Shown in pieces: positions 1-12,569 of a DNA stretch of 64,000 nt (within the stretch, counting starts at the first letter, position 1; each line of letters begins with the position of its first letter). Origin of the DNA: Mesocentrotus franciscanus (Eukaryota; Echinodermata; Echinoidea; Camarodonta; Strongylocentrotidae); NCBI GenBank assembly GCA_037976565.1, contig CP137679.1, positions 14,510,780 through 14,574,779 on the forward strand, in the 5' to 3' direction. A model generated the notes under the pieces. The model saw only the letters and a list, made by a program, of their open reading frames with translations. It made no database searches and was not told where the DNA came from. A program made the position numbers and the translations under genes.

Positions 1-1626
1 CATGATTACATCAACACAGCCGATTCATATTTCTCTCTATGAGATAACAACATTATGTGGAAAAATTCGTTCTAGCTGATATTTTGGGTGCCATCTCAAA
101 CAGCCCTCGTGTTCCCCTCCCCCCCCCTCTTTTTTTTTACGTACAACATATTATTAATGGATTTATGCGAGTCCGTGTGCCTTAAAGATATATGTTTAGA
201 CTATTCTCTTTCTTGTACCTTGTCTAATTGCATATTTATGGGGAAAACCTTTAACCATTCGGACGCCATCTTGGATTAACAAAAACACGTCATATAGGAT
301 CTTCATGGGCTTCTATTTTGTTGCTCTACCCATATTATTCGGCCAATCTTGGAACAAAAATCAGCATACCATCAGCTATTTCCAGACTTTGGTCTGCAAA
401 GTTGAACTGCAAAACGTGAGCTGAATATTTCATCTTTGCACAAGCCCAAATGTCGTGAGTTATACGAGTTTTCTGTTTAAAAAAAAAAATCTGATTATGG
501 AATTCAGATCGTATTCATAATTTCGTGCCTCCTCATATTCATGTATTTGATAACCCAATAAATGTTGATAACGGTAATATTTTGTACAGCGCATAAATAC
601 TCTATACGTTGCAAAAGCTTAGTCACAAACTCACTTTCTTTGTATGTGTATTATTTACTTCCTTCAACTTGGCAAATATTTTGTAAAGCTAGGATGCCAT
701 CTGTCACCTGTAAGCCTCAACTCTCATCCGTCGCCCTTTCTCCTTTCCCTCTGGCCCCGGTTCATATACTGAACTATCTGCTTGTTTGTTTTCATTTCCA
801 TAACAATAACATAAAAGTTAAAATATACATGGTAAATCATATATTATTAATATATATTTATGGCGGATAGCCTATTTCAGTGGCATTGACATAATGCCAC
901 GATTATTCAATGGGGTCCTATGAACATAATGAACAAACATTATTCTCGCAATTATGATAAAACGAAAATCAAATGAACAAAAAAAAAAATCAAAAAAAAA
1001 TCACAGGACTTTCTCAGGGCTCAGGCGTACGTGGCCTTATCTGCTGTGGGGCTTTATATTATCACGCCGGAATCAAATCGCAACGGAAGTAAATATTGAA
1101 CAAACTAATCAACAAAACAATGAGAAAAAAATATATATATTACCATTAATAATCCTAATGGATATTATTCGCTTCCATTGACTTTGTAAGCCATCCATTT
1201 GCATTTTGATTGACAATCAGTTGTGGAGTGAAGCAACAGATATATATCCTCTTATAAATGCAAATTGTCCCCGGTTTTTTTTTTAATGCGAAAAGCCTTT
1301 CTCATACTGACTATTTCTTCATTATTTCCTTCTTCTCATTCGTAAATTTTCTCTTCTAATAAAAACCTGCTTACAAAAATCCCCTTGTCCATTTTAGTGC
1401 AGTTCGTTTTCTCCCTTTCATTTGAATGATCTTAGTTCATTTAACATGTCTGGAGAACTGGGCTTCCATTGCATAATAACACTAAGGGTAACTGTGACAC
1501 CAATATTTACTACCATGGCAACATCACTCAACATCCATTTAACTAAAGATATACGTGGGAGTTACCGTTAATAGCAAGGTTATCTTCATTGGGAAAGAAA
1601 TTGCCTGGAAGACATTTCGAAAGGTT
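1..1626. other. AT-rich stretch without a recognisable gene
   Basis: I see only short open frames here, with no splice-flanked conserved coding segment and no homology I can name. The stretch holds homopolymer runs (poly-C/poly-T near 118-139, poly-A near 480 and 980-1000) and ordinary AT-rich non-coding sequence. No RNA gene is visible. Confidence 0.6.
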
Positions 1627-1703
1627 AATACACCCTTTCACGGTTACAAGAGCGCGCATGCGCCGACATGGGCGCCATTATAAATTTGCGAGTAACTTTT
1701 ATT

Positions 1704-1887
1704 TAAAGCCCCACTGCACTACTTATAGCTACTTGCGCCCTCTATACATCCAACAATGCTTAAGCGGTACCCGTTGATCCCCCATGATGCCCTTTTACTT
1801 ATGTTTATTGAGAGCTGATTTGATGACATAACCACCTGCCAGTGACCACTAATCCCTCCATGCCAAACTAGTGCAGAGGGGCTTTAA
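1704..1887. mobile_element. Nested 184 bp MITE, family also present at 58808-59003
   Basis: The ends are inverted copies: TTTAAAGCCCCACTGCACTA on the left, and TAGTGCAGAGGGGCTTTAA on the right. The interior shares the segment from TAGCTACTTG to GATCCCCCATGAT with a second copy at 58808-59003, where the ends read TTAATGCCTGTCTACACTA and CTAGTGCAGACAGGCTTTAA. Two dispersed copies with matching termini show a mobile family. TTAA-like bases sit at both ends, which could mean a TTAA target (piggyBac-like), but I cannot prove the element boundary. Confidence 0.75.
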
Positions 1888-1994
1888 TGCAGCATGAAAA
1901 GCGCATGCGTCGATATGATGTGAGCGTGCAGCGCAGTCACGCACCAATACACCTTTTCACGGTTAAGGGCGCCATTTTAGAGGTCAAGGGTTTA

Positions 1995-2116
1995 CGCGTA
2001 TATAGCGCCCATGCAAATATGATGTGAGCGCGCACAGCGCAGGCAGTGATGTCTTCAATGTTTTCAGATGCCTGCGCTGTGCGCTCACATCATATTTGCA
2101 TGGGCGCTATCTTAAT
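1995..2116. repeat. Near-perfect 40 bp-arm palindrome
   Basis: The arm at about 1998-2045 (GCGCCCATGCAAATATGATG, then TGAGCGCGCACAGCGCAGGC) recurs inverted at about 2071-2113 with only about one mismatch. The spacer is about 25 bp. It lies inside the MITE cluster and would extrude a stable hairpin. It could be the core of a nested fold-back element. Confidence 0.8.
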
Positions 2117-2849
2117 TACGCCTAAACCACTGACCTCTAGAGGTCAGTGGGGTTAACATCTTTGTTTATTCTTAAAGTTATTCTTAAATTAAGATGGCGC
2201 CCATGTCTGCGCATGCGCACTTTTGTAACCGTGAAAAGGTGTATACATGCGCGTCTGATAACGTTGATGACGCAATGTTTATTCGCAAATTAAAATGGCG
2301 GCCTTGACCGTGAAGGGGTTTATACAGTGGTAGCTAAAAAGTAATGTATGATCTGAGGTTTGGGGATGATCTAAATGAAAAGAAATTGATTCAATGTTGA
2401 TGAAAATCACATGCATTACACACAAACTACATGTGTCATGAAATGTTGATCCTAAATTTCAACTATTTCTCGTCATATTTCAAATATGAGGACATTCAAA
2501 GAGAAAACCCTTGTCAGGGGAAATTGTTACCATAATATTCTTCTGACATACAGAGAATGAGAAAGCTAACAATTTTTTTATTTCTTCGTTACGAAAACTC
2601 CCCCTTCTCTTTTCTTTGTAGAAAACATGGGGGTTGGGACATCGTTGCCAGGATCATTGCTCGAATGAAGATGCATTTTCCGTAACATGATTACGGACTA
2701 CCTATAGGTTTAAACTTGACAGCGAACAACATTTAATAGGGAAAAGGTCAAGCTTCTTTCTTCTTGAAGTCTTTCTTATTGAAATCGTGTGGATATTAAA
2801 TGTTCTCTGTAGGCTTTAACTTTTTTTTCTTTTTCTTTTTTTTTCAATA

Positions 2850-4245
2850 GTTTTTTTTATATTGACTCCAAACAATACAAATCAATCTTAGAAATAAAAT
2901 GCAATTGTTTTTTTCTTAACATGATTTCAAAACATTCTCATAACATAGATTGTACGATTGATGAAAACAAAAATGAAATCAGTTGTACATAAAACAAATG
3001 ACCCCATCCTAATAAACACACTACTACCCCCCTCCCCACCATGCGACACACACACCATCCGACCATACACATATACACACACTGTTCCAAGCCCCCTCAG
3101 AATACCCCAAATTGGAGCGACAGACAAACAGAAACAATCTATTTACAACAACAAAATAAAAAATCACTTAAACGAGGCTACAATAGCCACAATAGCCCAG
3201 TGTTAAAAGTTCATGAAAACTTCACTTGTTCCCACTTTTGTAAATGTAAGGCCAATTTGCCTGCCCTCCCTGCAATATTATTTTCTTCTTCCCTAAATTC
3301 CAACAGTTCTTTTTGAAACTCCCCCAAAGACATTATTACGGACTTACCCCTGCATCTATATATCCAATATTTCATTGCAAAAATAATTGTATTAAATATC
3401 CTTATTCCTAAATGAATATCTATCCAGTCGATAGACCTTAATTCCCTTAGCTCAAACTTGGCTATTACATTCTGCCATAACCTTTGAACATGTACACACT
3501 CCCAAAACAAGTGTAAATATGTTTCAATCTTTTGCTTACAAAATGAGCACAAGTTATCTACAACAAAGCCGAATCTGAATAAGTGTTCTCTAGTATATAT
3601 TGCTCCTTGAAGCAGTTTATACTGAATTTCTCTTAGTATGTTAACAAGAGTAACTTTCCTAGGCCTGCTAAATATCTCCCTACATACCTCATTTTAAAAA
3701 TCTGAAAATTTCCGTCCATCATGAATCTTCAAAACAAATAAATTTTGTATCTTCTCTATAAAATGTTCATAAACCTTCCTCGATAATACATCTCTGAGGA
3801 GCTTCACAGTACTGTTAAACTGCATTAAAATATCATACTCTTTTACATCCACTAAACTCCAGTTATCCTTTTTTCCGCTTCTCAAAATAGCTTCCCCAAT
3901 ATTCCATACATCTACAATTGTGTTTCCTTTTAGCCCCAAATGTTGAAAATGAGATATTGACCGCATGCCATTTTCAGCAAAAATATCTTGAATTGAAATT
4001 ATATTGCGTGTAAACAACTCTTCATCAAAAATCATTTTCTTTTCCAATCAGAAATCTTTATTGTTAAAAATAATTGAATTATTCTTTTCTTCAAAATTCC
4101 TACAACCTTCTAACTCTTCCGATGGTTTGATCATTTCTAAATAGAACGTAGGTACTTTGAAACTTAATAACCTGGAATCATAGTTACACAAAAAAATAAA
4201 TCTACCCCCTACCATCTTGAAGCAGAAATAAAACTATAGCTTCCA
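2850..4245 (-). pseudogene. 5'-truncated L1/Tx1-type LINE, ORF2 C-terminal remnant
   Basis: Read on the minus strand, about 4240 to 3211 encodes the C-terminal part of a LINE-1/Tx1-clade ORF2. The frame starting near 4240 reads through KVPTFYLEMIKPSEEL, meets a TGA at about 4050 in the usual ILFN..W region, and continues to about 3694. A frameshift then moves reading to 3690-3211, which includes REIQYKLLQGAIYTREHLFR and the Cys-His motif CSFCK...HLFWEC typical of L1-like ORF2 C-termini. The RT and endonuclease domains are absent. T-rich sequence on the plus strand near 2820-2860 is the expected poly-A side. This is a dead copy; 5' truncation is the normal outcome of target-primed reverse transcription. 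Confidence 0.8.
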
Positions 4246-4337
4246 TCTCATAGATTTTTCTCTGTACAATAGTCTTTTCACACACTTACACGAGGAGGAA
4301 TGTATCACGTTCATTTTCTCTATGGTTACTGTGTAGC

Positions 4338-4640
4338 CAAATATTAACAATGATTGTAATGATGATGATGATGCTGATAGTAAAGGTAATAATAATGATA
4401 CAAGTACTATTACTACTGTTACTACTTCTGTCAATGATAATGATAACAAAAACAATAATAATGATACTATTACTACTACTAGTAGTAGTACTACTACTAT
4501 TACTTATAATAATAACAGTAATGATTATAATGATATTAATGATAAGAACAAAAATAATAATAATAATAATAATAATGATAATAATAACAACTATAACAAC
4601 AATAATAATAGAAATACTACTACTACTAAAAATAATAATT
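4338..4640. repeat. Imperfect (AAT/GAT)n trinucleotide tract
   Basis: About 300 bp made mostly of AAT, GAT, ACT and AGT triplets. Open frames on both strands through it (poly-Ile, poly-Leu, poly-Ser) are consequences of the repeat and not genes. It directly abuts the candidate coding fragment at 4660-4880. Confidence 0.9.
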
Positions 4641-4655
4641 ATCATGAGAATATTC

Positions 4656-4880
4656 GATTCTTGTCTAGCGTATTTCACTTCCTGAAATAACGTCTCTAGT
4701 ATGCTCTTCCCCAGAGCTGTGAAAATGCCAACCCCGCCACCCGTTATCAAGGCACAGGGAATTTCAAGGAATAATCCCACCAGGTACCCATTTTCCTCAC
4801 CAAAGTCGTACATTGACGGTGGAGGATAGATTAGAGAGTAGATGTCGTAGAATCGAGGACACAGAGTGTTTGAAACGTGC
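4656..4880 (-). CDS. Unassigned candidate coding fragment, hydrophobic segment
   Basis: On the minus strand, about 4880-4656 is open with a composition richer in GC and more codon-like than its surroundings. It encodes a tyrosine/proline-rich stretch (residues such as PRFYDIYSLIYPPPSMYDFG) followed by a hydrophobic, glycine-rich segment (LFLEIPCALITGGGVGIFTA) that could span a membrane. I do not recognise the family. No strong acceptor is visible upstream, and the possible donor (GTGAAA after CAGGAA) is weak. It runs into the triplet repeat. It may be one exon of a minus-strand gene, an exon captured or stranded by transposition, or chance. Confidence 0.25.
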
Positions 4881-4899
4881 AAAGTAATCCCTCTTCTTT

Positions 4900-5775
4900 C
4901 TTTTTTGTATTATCAGGGTTAATACGAAGTGACAGGAGATTATAATAATTAAGATGTAATGGCTAACTTTTCAAAGTTAGCCCCCCCCCTTTAATAAAAG
5001 TCGAAGTAGAAGTCACGAAAAAGGAAGGGGGAACAGAAGGTCATCAATTTTATAGATGGCGACTTTTCACCCTAAAATTCGCTGACAAAAAAGAGATCCT
5101 TTCACTGCAGTTGCTAAGGAATTTTCATCAGTGCCCCTGAAAAATAATCAGAGGGTTATGCAGTTCCGCCAGCACCAACGAGTGATGATATTCATCATAC
5201 CGATGCTTAGTTTGTTACAAATTTGCTACATGAACCATACTAATCATGTTCACTTTAATGCTTACATTCATGACGCTTTCGTGAAATACAGCTCATTGAG
5301 TTCCTTAATTCGTCATTTAGATTGAAACAGATCAAAATGCAGGTAATAAACATGTGTCGCTATGTAGACTTATGTTTGGCTCTATATGTGTATTGAACAG
5401 GACAAATTACCATAATGATTCCTCTTTGCGCTTATCATTGTCATAATTATATTTCTTCATTTTATTTTGGTGTATATAAAAAAAAATCAAATCAAACACA
5501 CACCTCTCCCCCCCCCCACACACACACACATGCATACATATATATAATTGATTTTTTTTTCGGGCAGACTTCCCTCTTCTTTTCTGAACTTTGCGTGCAT
5601 ATATCAACAACTGCGCCTTTCTTAAGTTGTTAAGAACGCTGATTTTCAATAAATGTTGTCACATTACTTGACGAAGGCTTTTAGCCGAAAATCTGAATGT
5701 TTTCTCTTTAAATCTCTTATGTTGTTCAATTATTTATTTACGGTTTAATATATATATATATATATATATGTGTGT
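4900..5775. other. Non-coding stretch
   Basis: I see no gene here. It contains a C run at 4981, a CA/CCCC tract near 5500-5545 and an (AT)n tract ending at about 5770. The frames across 5407-5649 are low-complexity artefacts. Confidence 0.6.
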
Positions 5776-5779
5776 GTAT

Positions 5780-7270
5780 ATGGGGAAACGGGGTGAACTG
5801 GGACAGAGGAAAAGTACGAGACCCAACTAAGTAGGTATAATAAAAGTACTTAATCCTTCATAAATGTAAATAAGTAGGTATAATAAAAGTACTTAATCCT
5901 TCATAAATGTAAATAAGTAGGTATAATAAAAGTACTTAATCCTTCATAAATGTAAATAAGTAGGTATAATAAAAGTACTTAATCCTTCATAAATGTAAAT
6001 AAGTAGGTATAATAAAAGTACTTAATCCTTCATAAATGTAAATAAGTAGGTATCATAAAAGTACTTAATCCTTCATAAATGTAAATAAGTAGGTATAATA
6101 AAAGTACTTAATCCTTCATAAATGTAAATAAGTAGGTATAATAAAAGTACTTAATCCTTCATAAATGTAAATAAGTAGGTATCATAAAAGTACTTAATCC
6201 TTCATAAATGTAAATAAGTAGGTATCATAAAAGTACTTAATCCTTCATAAATGTTATCAAATTCTACAAAAGTCTTAACTATCAATGTTCACAAATCCAT
6301 CTACAGCTGTACCACGATTTTGCATTTACGTTTTATTATCACTTCTTTTGTTCAATGTCTTTGTCCTTATTTTTCGGAGATCGGTGTCAAATGTTGTTCC
6401 AATATACCACTTAGCTGTTGTAAACACTGTGCATAATGAATATAGTTATAGACTCAGTAGTTTGCAATAATGATGAAAAGAAGAAAAAAATATTCAGGGG
6501 AATTTGTAGCTTTTTTGCTATTAGGGGTGGACTGGGACAGATTTTGTCATTTCACCCTTGTTACATCTTTAGAATGGTTAGGAACATTAATTTTGATTAG
6601 TCATAATCCATATGGATATCAAATGAAAATATCTTAATCATCTATTAAAAATTGTAAAAAGATTTATATCGGTAAATTCTTGTTTACAGATAATTCAAAA
6701 ACTTTAAGATAAACTTGTGTGTAACAGTGTAAAAGTTATAAAGATTCAACGTTTTTTGTGAAGAAAACAATGTTAAAGTTTAGGTTAAAAACCACAAATA
6801 TCCTCATCCTTTTATCCAATATCTTTAAAACAGCTATATATATACATGTATATATATATATATATCTCGTTAGGTTAACATTACAAGCAACTGTAAAATT
6901 TCTTAGTTTAAAATGATTTATTACCTTTCATCCCCAGCAATTAGGGACAATTACCTGTAAAATGGTGTTTTTAGCATTTCAGAAAGTTTTGTCCCACTTC
7001 TCCTTACTGTCCAAATTCACCCATATAATTATTGTCCTAGTTCATCCCTGAGGCGGTCCACTTCTCCCCGTTCAAGACCTCTTTTGGAATGAATAATTGC
7101 ATTAAAAAAACTTAAAGGTAGGGAGGGTAATATATTATGATGTAGCCTGGTATTAGTAGTACATACAATATATAAATGGAGAGGCTACAATAAATATTTA
7201 CCAAGTGACAAAGTAAAAAAAAGTCTCACATCATGATTCGTGTCTCACTTCACCCTGTTCTCCCTATATC
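5780..7270. mobile_element. 1.5 kb inverted-repeat DNA element carrying a tandem array
   Basis: The left terminus (tat, then GGGGAAACGGGGTGAACTGG and GACA) at 5779-5805 matches, inverted, the right terminus at about 7243-7270 (GACAC, then TTCACCCTGTTCTCCC and tata when read forward), over about 27 bp with a few mismatches. Related motifs (GGGGTGGACTGGGACAG near 6525; TTCACCC, TCCACTTCTCCCCG near 7015-7070) recur inside. TA-rich bases flank both ends, consistent with a TA target (Tc1/mariner-like), but I see no transposase. It carries the 43 bp array at 5828-6254. Confidence 0.6.
5828..6254. repeat. Tandem array, 43 bp unit, about 10 copies
   Basis: The unit begins TAAGTAGGTATAATAAAAGT and ends CATAAATGTAAA. 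Starts fall exactly every 43 bp (5828, 5871, 5914, 5957, 6000, 6043, 6086, 6129, 6172, 6215). Units are almost identical. The main variant is TATC instead of TATA in the copies starting at 6043, 6172 and 6215, which suggests recent spread by unequal crossing-over or slippage. Adjacent copies have no spacer, so this is a minisatellite. Confidence 0.95.
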
Positions 7271-9134
7271 AAGGTGGATATCAAATTTGCACCCCCCCCC
7301 CAATCTATATCTTTTAGGCCAATGAAGACCATGTATGCGTATGGCGTAGATATGTGGAAGTAGGGGCATGTGCTCAAAGCTGAAGAACGAATTACATAAT
7401 TGAACAAGAGAGAGAGAGAGAGCGAGAGGGGCAGGTGATGAACACACATGAGCAAAAGGTAATACGCCCTCCTCCACACCTTACATTACGCGTATGCCTT
7501 GGTGTCTCGCATTTCGTCTTCCTAGTAAGAGTACTGGAGCGCCCCTCCCTATCCCCCATGACAGGACTTCCCCCTTTATAGCTAGACTCACATTGCGCCA
7601 TAATTAATGATATCAGGGCCCCGCAACACACAGGTTTGCTATCTATTGCTATTTCAAAATGATGATTCTGATTAGTTAATGGTCAGCCTTTTGAATTATA
7701 TCTGCATGCACCGATGATCTTGATTTGCCATTGTCATTTTGAAATTGATCGCAAATCTCTGTGTTACGGGACTCCTAATCTACTGATCCATGACACTATT
7801 GCCCTCACATGTCATTAGCAAAAGTGGTTTGATGGTCTTAGTTAATAACATAATTGTAATACGTTGGTCACGGCGTCACGCCGCCAAACTGACTTCACAC
7901 CGACACATTTTTTTTTACTTTAGGGGGTAATGCAATATTTTGTTCGGTCGGTAGTCGGAATGGGTCGCTCTCGTTTGTGCGACTGAGCTACTATAATATA
8001 GACTGGTAACTATTATCTAGTAGTGATGAAATTCATTAGTTAGGCTAATAGAAAGCGCTATTATACTCATCAGCCACAATATATCATTACATTTCTGTTG
8101 ACCTTGATGTTTCAAAAGTGCTTTACCATAATTAAGAAATCTGTTTTTGTTATAGGAAGGCCTTGGGTTACAAAAACCAGACCAGACCTGAAAGTTTCTG
8201 AAACTATCATTTCATATGTCAGATAAGCAATCCGTTAAAGAAAGAAGGGTTCCTGATTGTCATGTAATGTTATCCTTGAATATTACGTCATCATGTATTT
8301 AAAGATGACATCTGTCAACGATTTAAAAGGAAAAACACCAAACAAAAAATACTAATATCTCCATCAAAAATATGCAACCCTTATAATTATACCTACACCT
8401 ACTGAGTTTTGTCACAAGCATAGATAAAAACAGTGTATTTTGCAAGATTTTCTACAATCTCGCTCCTTCACTATTCTGCAGGCACAGACTCTCAAATTCA
8501 CTTTACCACAATTCACAGAGTTTTGAGCTGAGCCTAGCATTGTCAGTGTCTGGCTGTGTCCGGAGCAGAGCTTAATTCAAGTACAGAGCATAATCAGTCA
8601 TCAGCATAGTCTCACACAACGCAAAACGCCTGAAAAGGGTTTTGTGCCTGCAAACCGTTCCTTTTACAGCGCTACTGTATGCATCTCCAACTCATACGGT
8701 AATCATAACAGAGAGAGGATCATTACTAATGGATATCAAGAGCCTCACATGTCGTGGATGATATGCTGATAACACACCTATCAATATCTAATCACTACTG
8801 CAAGAAGTTAAAGAACACTCTTTGGGAATATGTCATACTTATAAACCCTTTAAAAATGCGGTTGTGAGTCGATAATCAGTGGAACCACGAAGGACGATAA
8901 GTAGAAGAAGCTCAAGGGACATTTCAAAAAGTCTTCAGATGCCGATGAGCAGAAAATGCACCTTAGTTGACAGGCAATTTCACATTGGAGACAAATGAGA
9001 AAGATTAATTTCGTAAGTACGTTGAACTTTTTAAACACATGTTTGTTCAAATATCTCTCCAATGCTATGAGTTATCTCTTGATCATTTTATTCACCATAT
9101 TTTTGAGATCAGAAGAAATATGTATTGCAAGTGG

Positions 9135-9176
<42 letters not shown>

Positions 9177-10680
9177 AATATCAATTTCTCTTATTGAATT
9201 CTATTCACGACCACAAGGGATAAGGTAAGCGCCAAAGTTGTTGAGATAGGTTTTCCCCGAACTTTGCATTTCATTAACTTTTTTTTTAGAGAAAGCAAAT
9301 TGATGGAGCAAATTCTGACGCTTCATTAACATGTGAAAACGCAATTTTGTTTCATTAACTCTCTATTTTGTTGAAAAGGCAAATTCTGACACTTAATTAA
9401 AAGGTGAAAACGCAATTTGTTTATGGAAAACAAATAATAAGAGATGAAATTTTTTTAAAGTAGGCCACACTGCTGCTAGAATATGAGGTAACTGCTACCT
9501 AAAGTTATCAGCGGCTGCAGTTTCCATCCCCTGTGACATTTTTTTAATTTAAAGTGCCTGTTCAAAGAAAATCACAAATATGGCAAATAACGTATCACTA
9601 GAAACTGGTAAGCTAACAGATGGCCATCGTACAAGTTTTTGGTCAACTACATATCGGGTGATTTATAAAAATCCAAATAAAACCACCTCCATAGCATCTG
9701 GGATATGCGAGAGATTCGCCAGAAAAATAACGATGTTTTAATGCCGTCACAATATGAACCAATCCTGCCCAAGCAGACGACATCCCATAAAGAATGAACC
9801 CAAATGCAATGCTATTGTTTCTCAAATTATAATGAGTTTAGTGTATATAAATGTAATGGAATTTTACATATTTTGTTTGTTCATTAACCCCTATCCTGTG
9901 TGTTTACAATCAAAGAAACCACACTTTTAAACTAAAAAAAAAACCCGGAATGATAGCATGGACGGCATTTGTTTCCTCTTGAAGCGCCGAACATACCGCG
10001 GTGTATGCAGCTGAAAATACAATGGCGTCTTATTTTGTTTACAAGCGACGGATTCCTTAATTTTTTTACCTTGCATTTTTCATCAAAATAATACCATGCG
10101 CGGGGTTTAGAGTAAGGCAATAGATTAAACATTTAGCCTGAGGGTAGTGAAGTAAGAGAAATAACTGAAGAGAAGATGACAAAACAGGCACTGAAAATGT
10201 GTAAGATGGCATGGGACATCGTCTGCTTGTGCAAAATCATGTTCAACATTGTGACGTCACACATCTCAGCAGCGATCGGAGAGCTTTTCAGGTGCTATGC
10301 CGGGGCTGTATTTAAGCGTTTTGTAATTGAAAATAATCATTACTTCGAATGTTTCCAAGCATTGAATTTTGATAACCTTGTCCAATCAAAGTTTCACCTT
10401 TTCAATAATGACAATAAAATTAGTTTTTAAAATCAATGAACCTTCTCTTTAAAACAAAAAAAAATCCTCTAGCAATGACATCACCTGGCAATGTAAACGT
10501 ATAATTAATGAGAACCTAATACTAATCGATGCCAATTTAATCCATCTCGTAGAAAAACTTTCATGCAAGTCGGTTACCACCAATATGAAACAGAGTATTT
10601 ATTTTCTGTATGCACAATACGTATATACATATTCAACGATGAAAATAATTTGTAGTCATGATTGAATAAGTCTTTATATT
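7271..10680. other. Long stretch without a recognisable gene
   Basis: I find no exon with conserved protein content. The stretch contains a short GA run (7405-7422), a poly-T near 7907, (AT)n at 9139-9173 and a two-copy direct repeat near 9300-9425 (ATTCTGAC..TTCATTAA..GTGAAAACGCAATTT). The open frame 10176-10430 (84 codons) has no recognisable motif, and I do not call it a gene. Confidence 0.55.
9139..9173. repeat. (AT)n microsatellite
   Basis: Uninterrupted AT dinucleotides of about 35 bp. Confidence 0.95.
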
Positions 10681-10689
10681 GAAAATGTC

Positions 10690-11172
10690 CTAATTCATTG
10701 ATTTTATATTTTCTAAACTACTTTTAGCTGGTTTCTATTTCATTGAAATTCCCAAGGTTTCCCATATATAGATTATTTTCTATCGTCATCTTAAATTTGC
10801 AATTTTTGTACACATTTTTTTTCTGTCATTTTATTTTGCTTGGATCTGTTTTTGTTCACCCTTTTTGTAATTTGTATGTGTTTTTTATATATGATTTTGT
10901 ATTTTCTAAATTACTTTCAGCTGGTTTCTATTTTAATGAAATTCCCAAGGTTTCCCATTTCTAGATTAGTTTGTATTGTCAATTTAAATTTGCAATGTTT
11001 GTACACTTTTTTTCTGTCATTGTATTTTGCTTGGATCTGTTTTTGTTCACCCTTTTTGTAATTGGTATGTGTTTTTTATATATGATTTTGTATTTTCTAA
11101 ATTACTTTCAGCTGGTTTCTATTTTAATGAAATTCCCAAGGTTTCCCATTTCTAGATTAGTTTGTATTGTGC
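10690..11172. repeat. Tandem repeat, about 191 bp unit, 2.4 copies
   Basis: The motif GCTGGTTTCTATTT..GAAATTCCCAAGG recurs at about 10727, 10920 and 11111. The intervening TTTGCTTGGATCTGTTTTTG..CACCCTTTTTGTAATT segment recurs with the same spacing. Copy 1 is more diverged than copies 2 and 3. The open frames here come from the repeat. Confidence 0.9.
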
Positions 11173-12093
11173 TCCCGTTTTCACCGGATACTGAGATCAA
11201 TGAAAGCATGAAGTCCCCATAAATAGTTAGTAACGCGCAAATCTCTAACGAGGAGAGAGGAATAACGGGAAAAGTTTAACTAAAGCATAGAAACTAATGA
11301 TAAATTATAATGATAAACAATATAAGCTTCCATAGAGCACCCTGGCACTCCTTAGAGGTGTGAGTGCTGTGTTCGGGTCGTAAGCGAGGATTAGGGCGGA
11401 AAGGCGGGTGTGTGTCTGTGCGCCATGCAGAGTAATGTGTGTTCGTGTGTGTAAATTGAGAGAGGGATTCTGAAGAGGTGATATGGTGTCTGAAATTGAT
11501 AACATGCATGTATATGAAGGAAAAAATGTGTCCTCATGTTGATTCTGTACACTTCTGAAAACCACACAGTAACCAGGGAGATGAAAGGTACCTTTTCGAC
11601 TTTACGCTACGTGCAAACTAGGGAGGCTGAATTGTCGATATGCTGGGCTCTCTCTAGTCTCTTTTTTAAAAGGAAATTTAACGTAATTCATGGTGTAGTT
11701 TCATTTAAAAACGTTTCATCATTATGAACCTTATGTTATGATTAATGTATGAACAAAATAAAAGAATCTGATATATTTGAATAAAATTATAAAGAAACTG
11801 ACTTTTCTTATAATACGAAACTCAAATTATCGAAAGTTCAAGAAGTCATAATCATATTTGCACTTTTTTTTAGAAAACAGACGTAATTGAATATATATCG
11901 AAAAATTGATTCAAAGCTAGATATTTCGTTCTAAGAAAATGAATGCAGTACCAAATACAGTGCCCTTTTGGAAAAATCTCACATATTAGTGTGTTGAGGA
12001 AAAAATTTCCCTGTGATAGTACGACCACTAAGGACTGCGCTTGCCAAAGTTCTAAATTATTACGAATCGATTACTTAATTGTATTTTTATTAG

Positions 12094-12180
12094 GTATCGC
12101 TGCGGGGGAAGAGGACGCCAGGGGCATTCAATTCCAGGAGAAAAGCTTTTCCAAGCAGGAAGCAAGCATTTGAAAGGAAG
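12094..12180 (+). other. Possible non-coding exon upstream of the GPCR
   Basis: A GC-richer segment is preceded by TTTTTATTAG and followed by GGAAG|GTAAGAAA, a good donor. It could be a 5' untranslated exon spliced to the acceptor at 15354. Against this, its 3' part (GCAAGCATTTGAAAGGAA) recurs at about 12423 as part of a local duplication, so the splice-like context may be accidental. Confidence 0.2.
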
Positions 12181-12461
12181 GTAAGAAATGTTGATATTCT
12201 ACATATATTCGCTAACAGTTATATCATATATATACATGCATATTATTTCATAACATATATACTGTTGCAGAGTGCAAATTTTATCGTTGCATGCTTTTAA
12301 AACCAAAAGTGCATTATCTTTAATTATTATCCGATGTAGACGCCAATGCAAAATTTATCGTTGCATGCTTTGAAAACCAAAAGTGCATTATCTTTAATTA
12401 TTATCCGATGTAGACGCCAATGCAAGCATTTGAAAGGAATGTGATTCTTTTGATGTTCTAC

Positions 12462-12494
<33 letters not shown>

Positions 12495-12511
12495 ATTTTA
12501 TCATTATATAC

Positions 12512-12569
<58 letters not shown>

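Larger units (their letters stand above)
1627..2331. mobile_element. Cluster of interleaved MITEs with about 50 bp terminal inverted repeats
   Basis: The left end (1627-1679), with CACGGTTAC followed by a GCGCATGCGC-type stretch and GGGCGCCATT, recurs inverted at 2192-2247. A second left end at about 1946 (CACGGTTAAGGGCGCCATTTTA) pairs with an inverted end at about 2298-2331. The pairs overlap rather than nest, so at least two related non-autonomous DNA elements have been rearranged or inserted into one another. The interior holds another MITE (1704-1887) and a near-perfect palindrome (1998-2113). No transposase is present. Assignment to a superfamily is not possible from these ends alone. 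Confidence 0.75.

Noticed and set aside
5828..6254. Regular repeats resembling a CRISPR array
   Set aside because: Units abut without unique spacers, and the genome is eukaryotic; it is a minisatellite.
10176..10430. 84-codon frame
   Set aside because: No family, motif or gene context recognised; length is compatible with chance.
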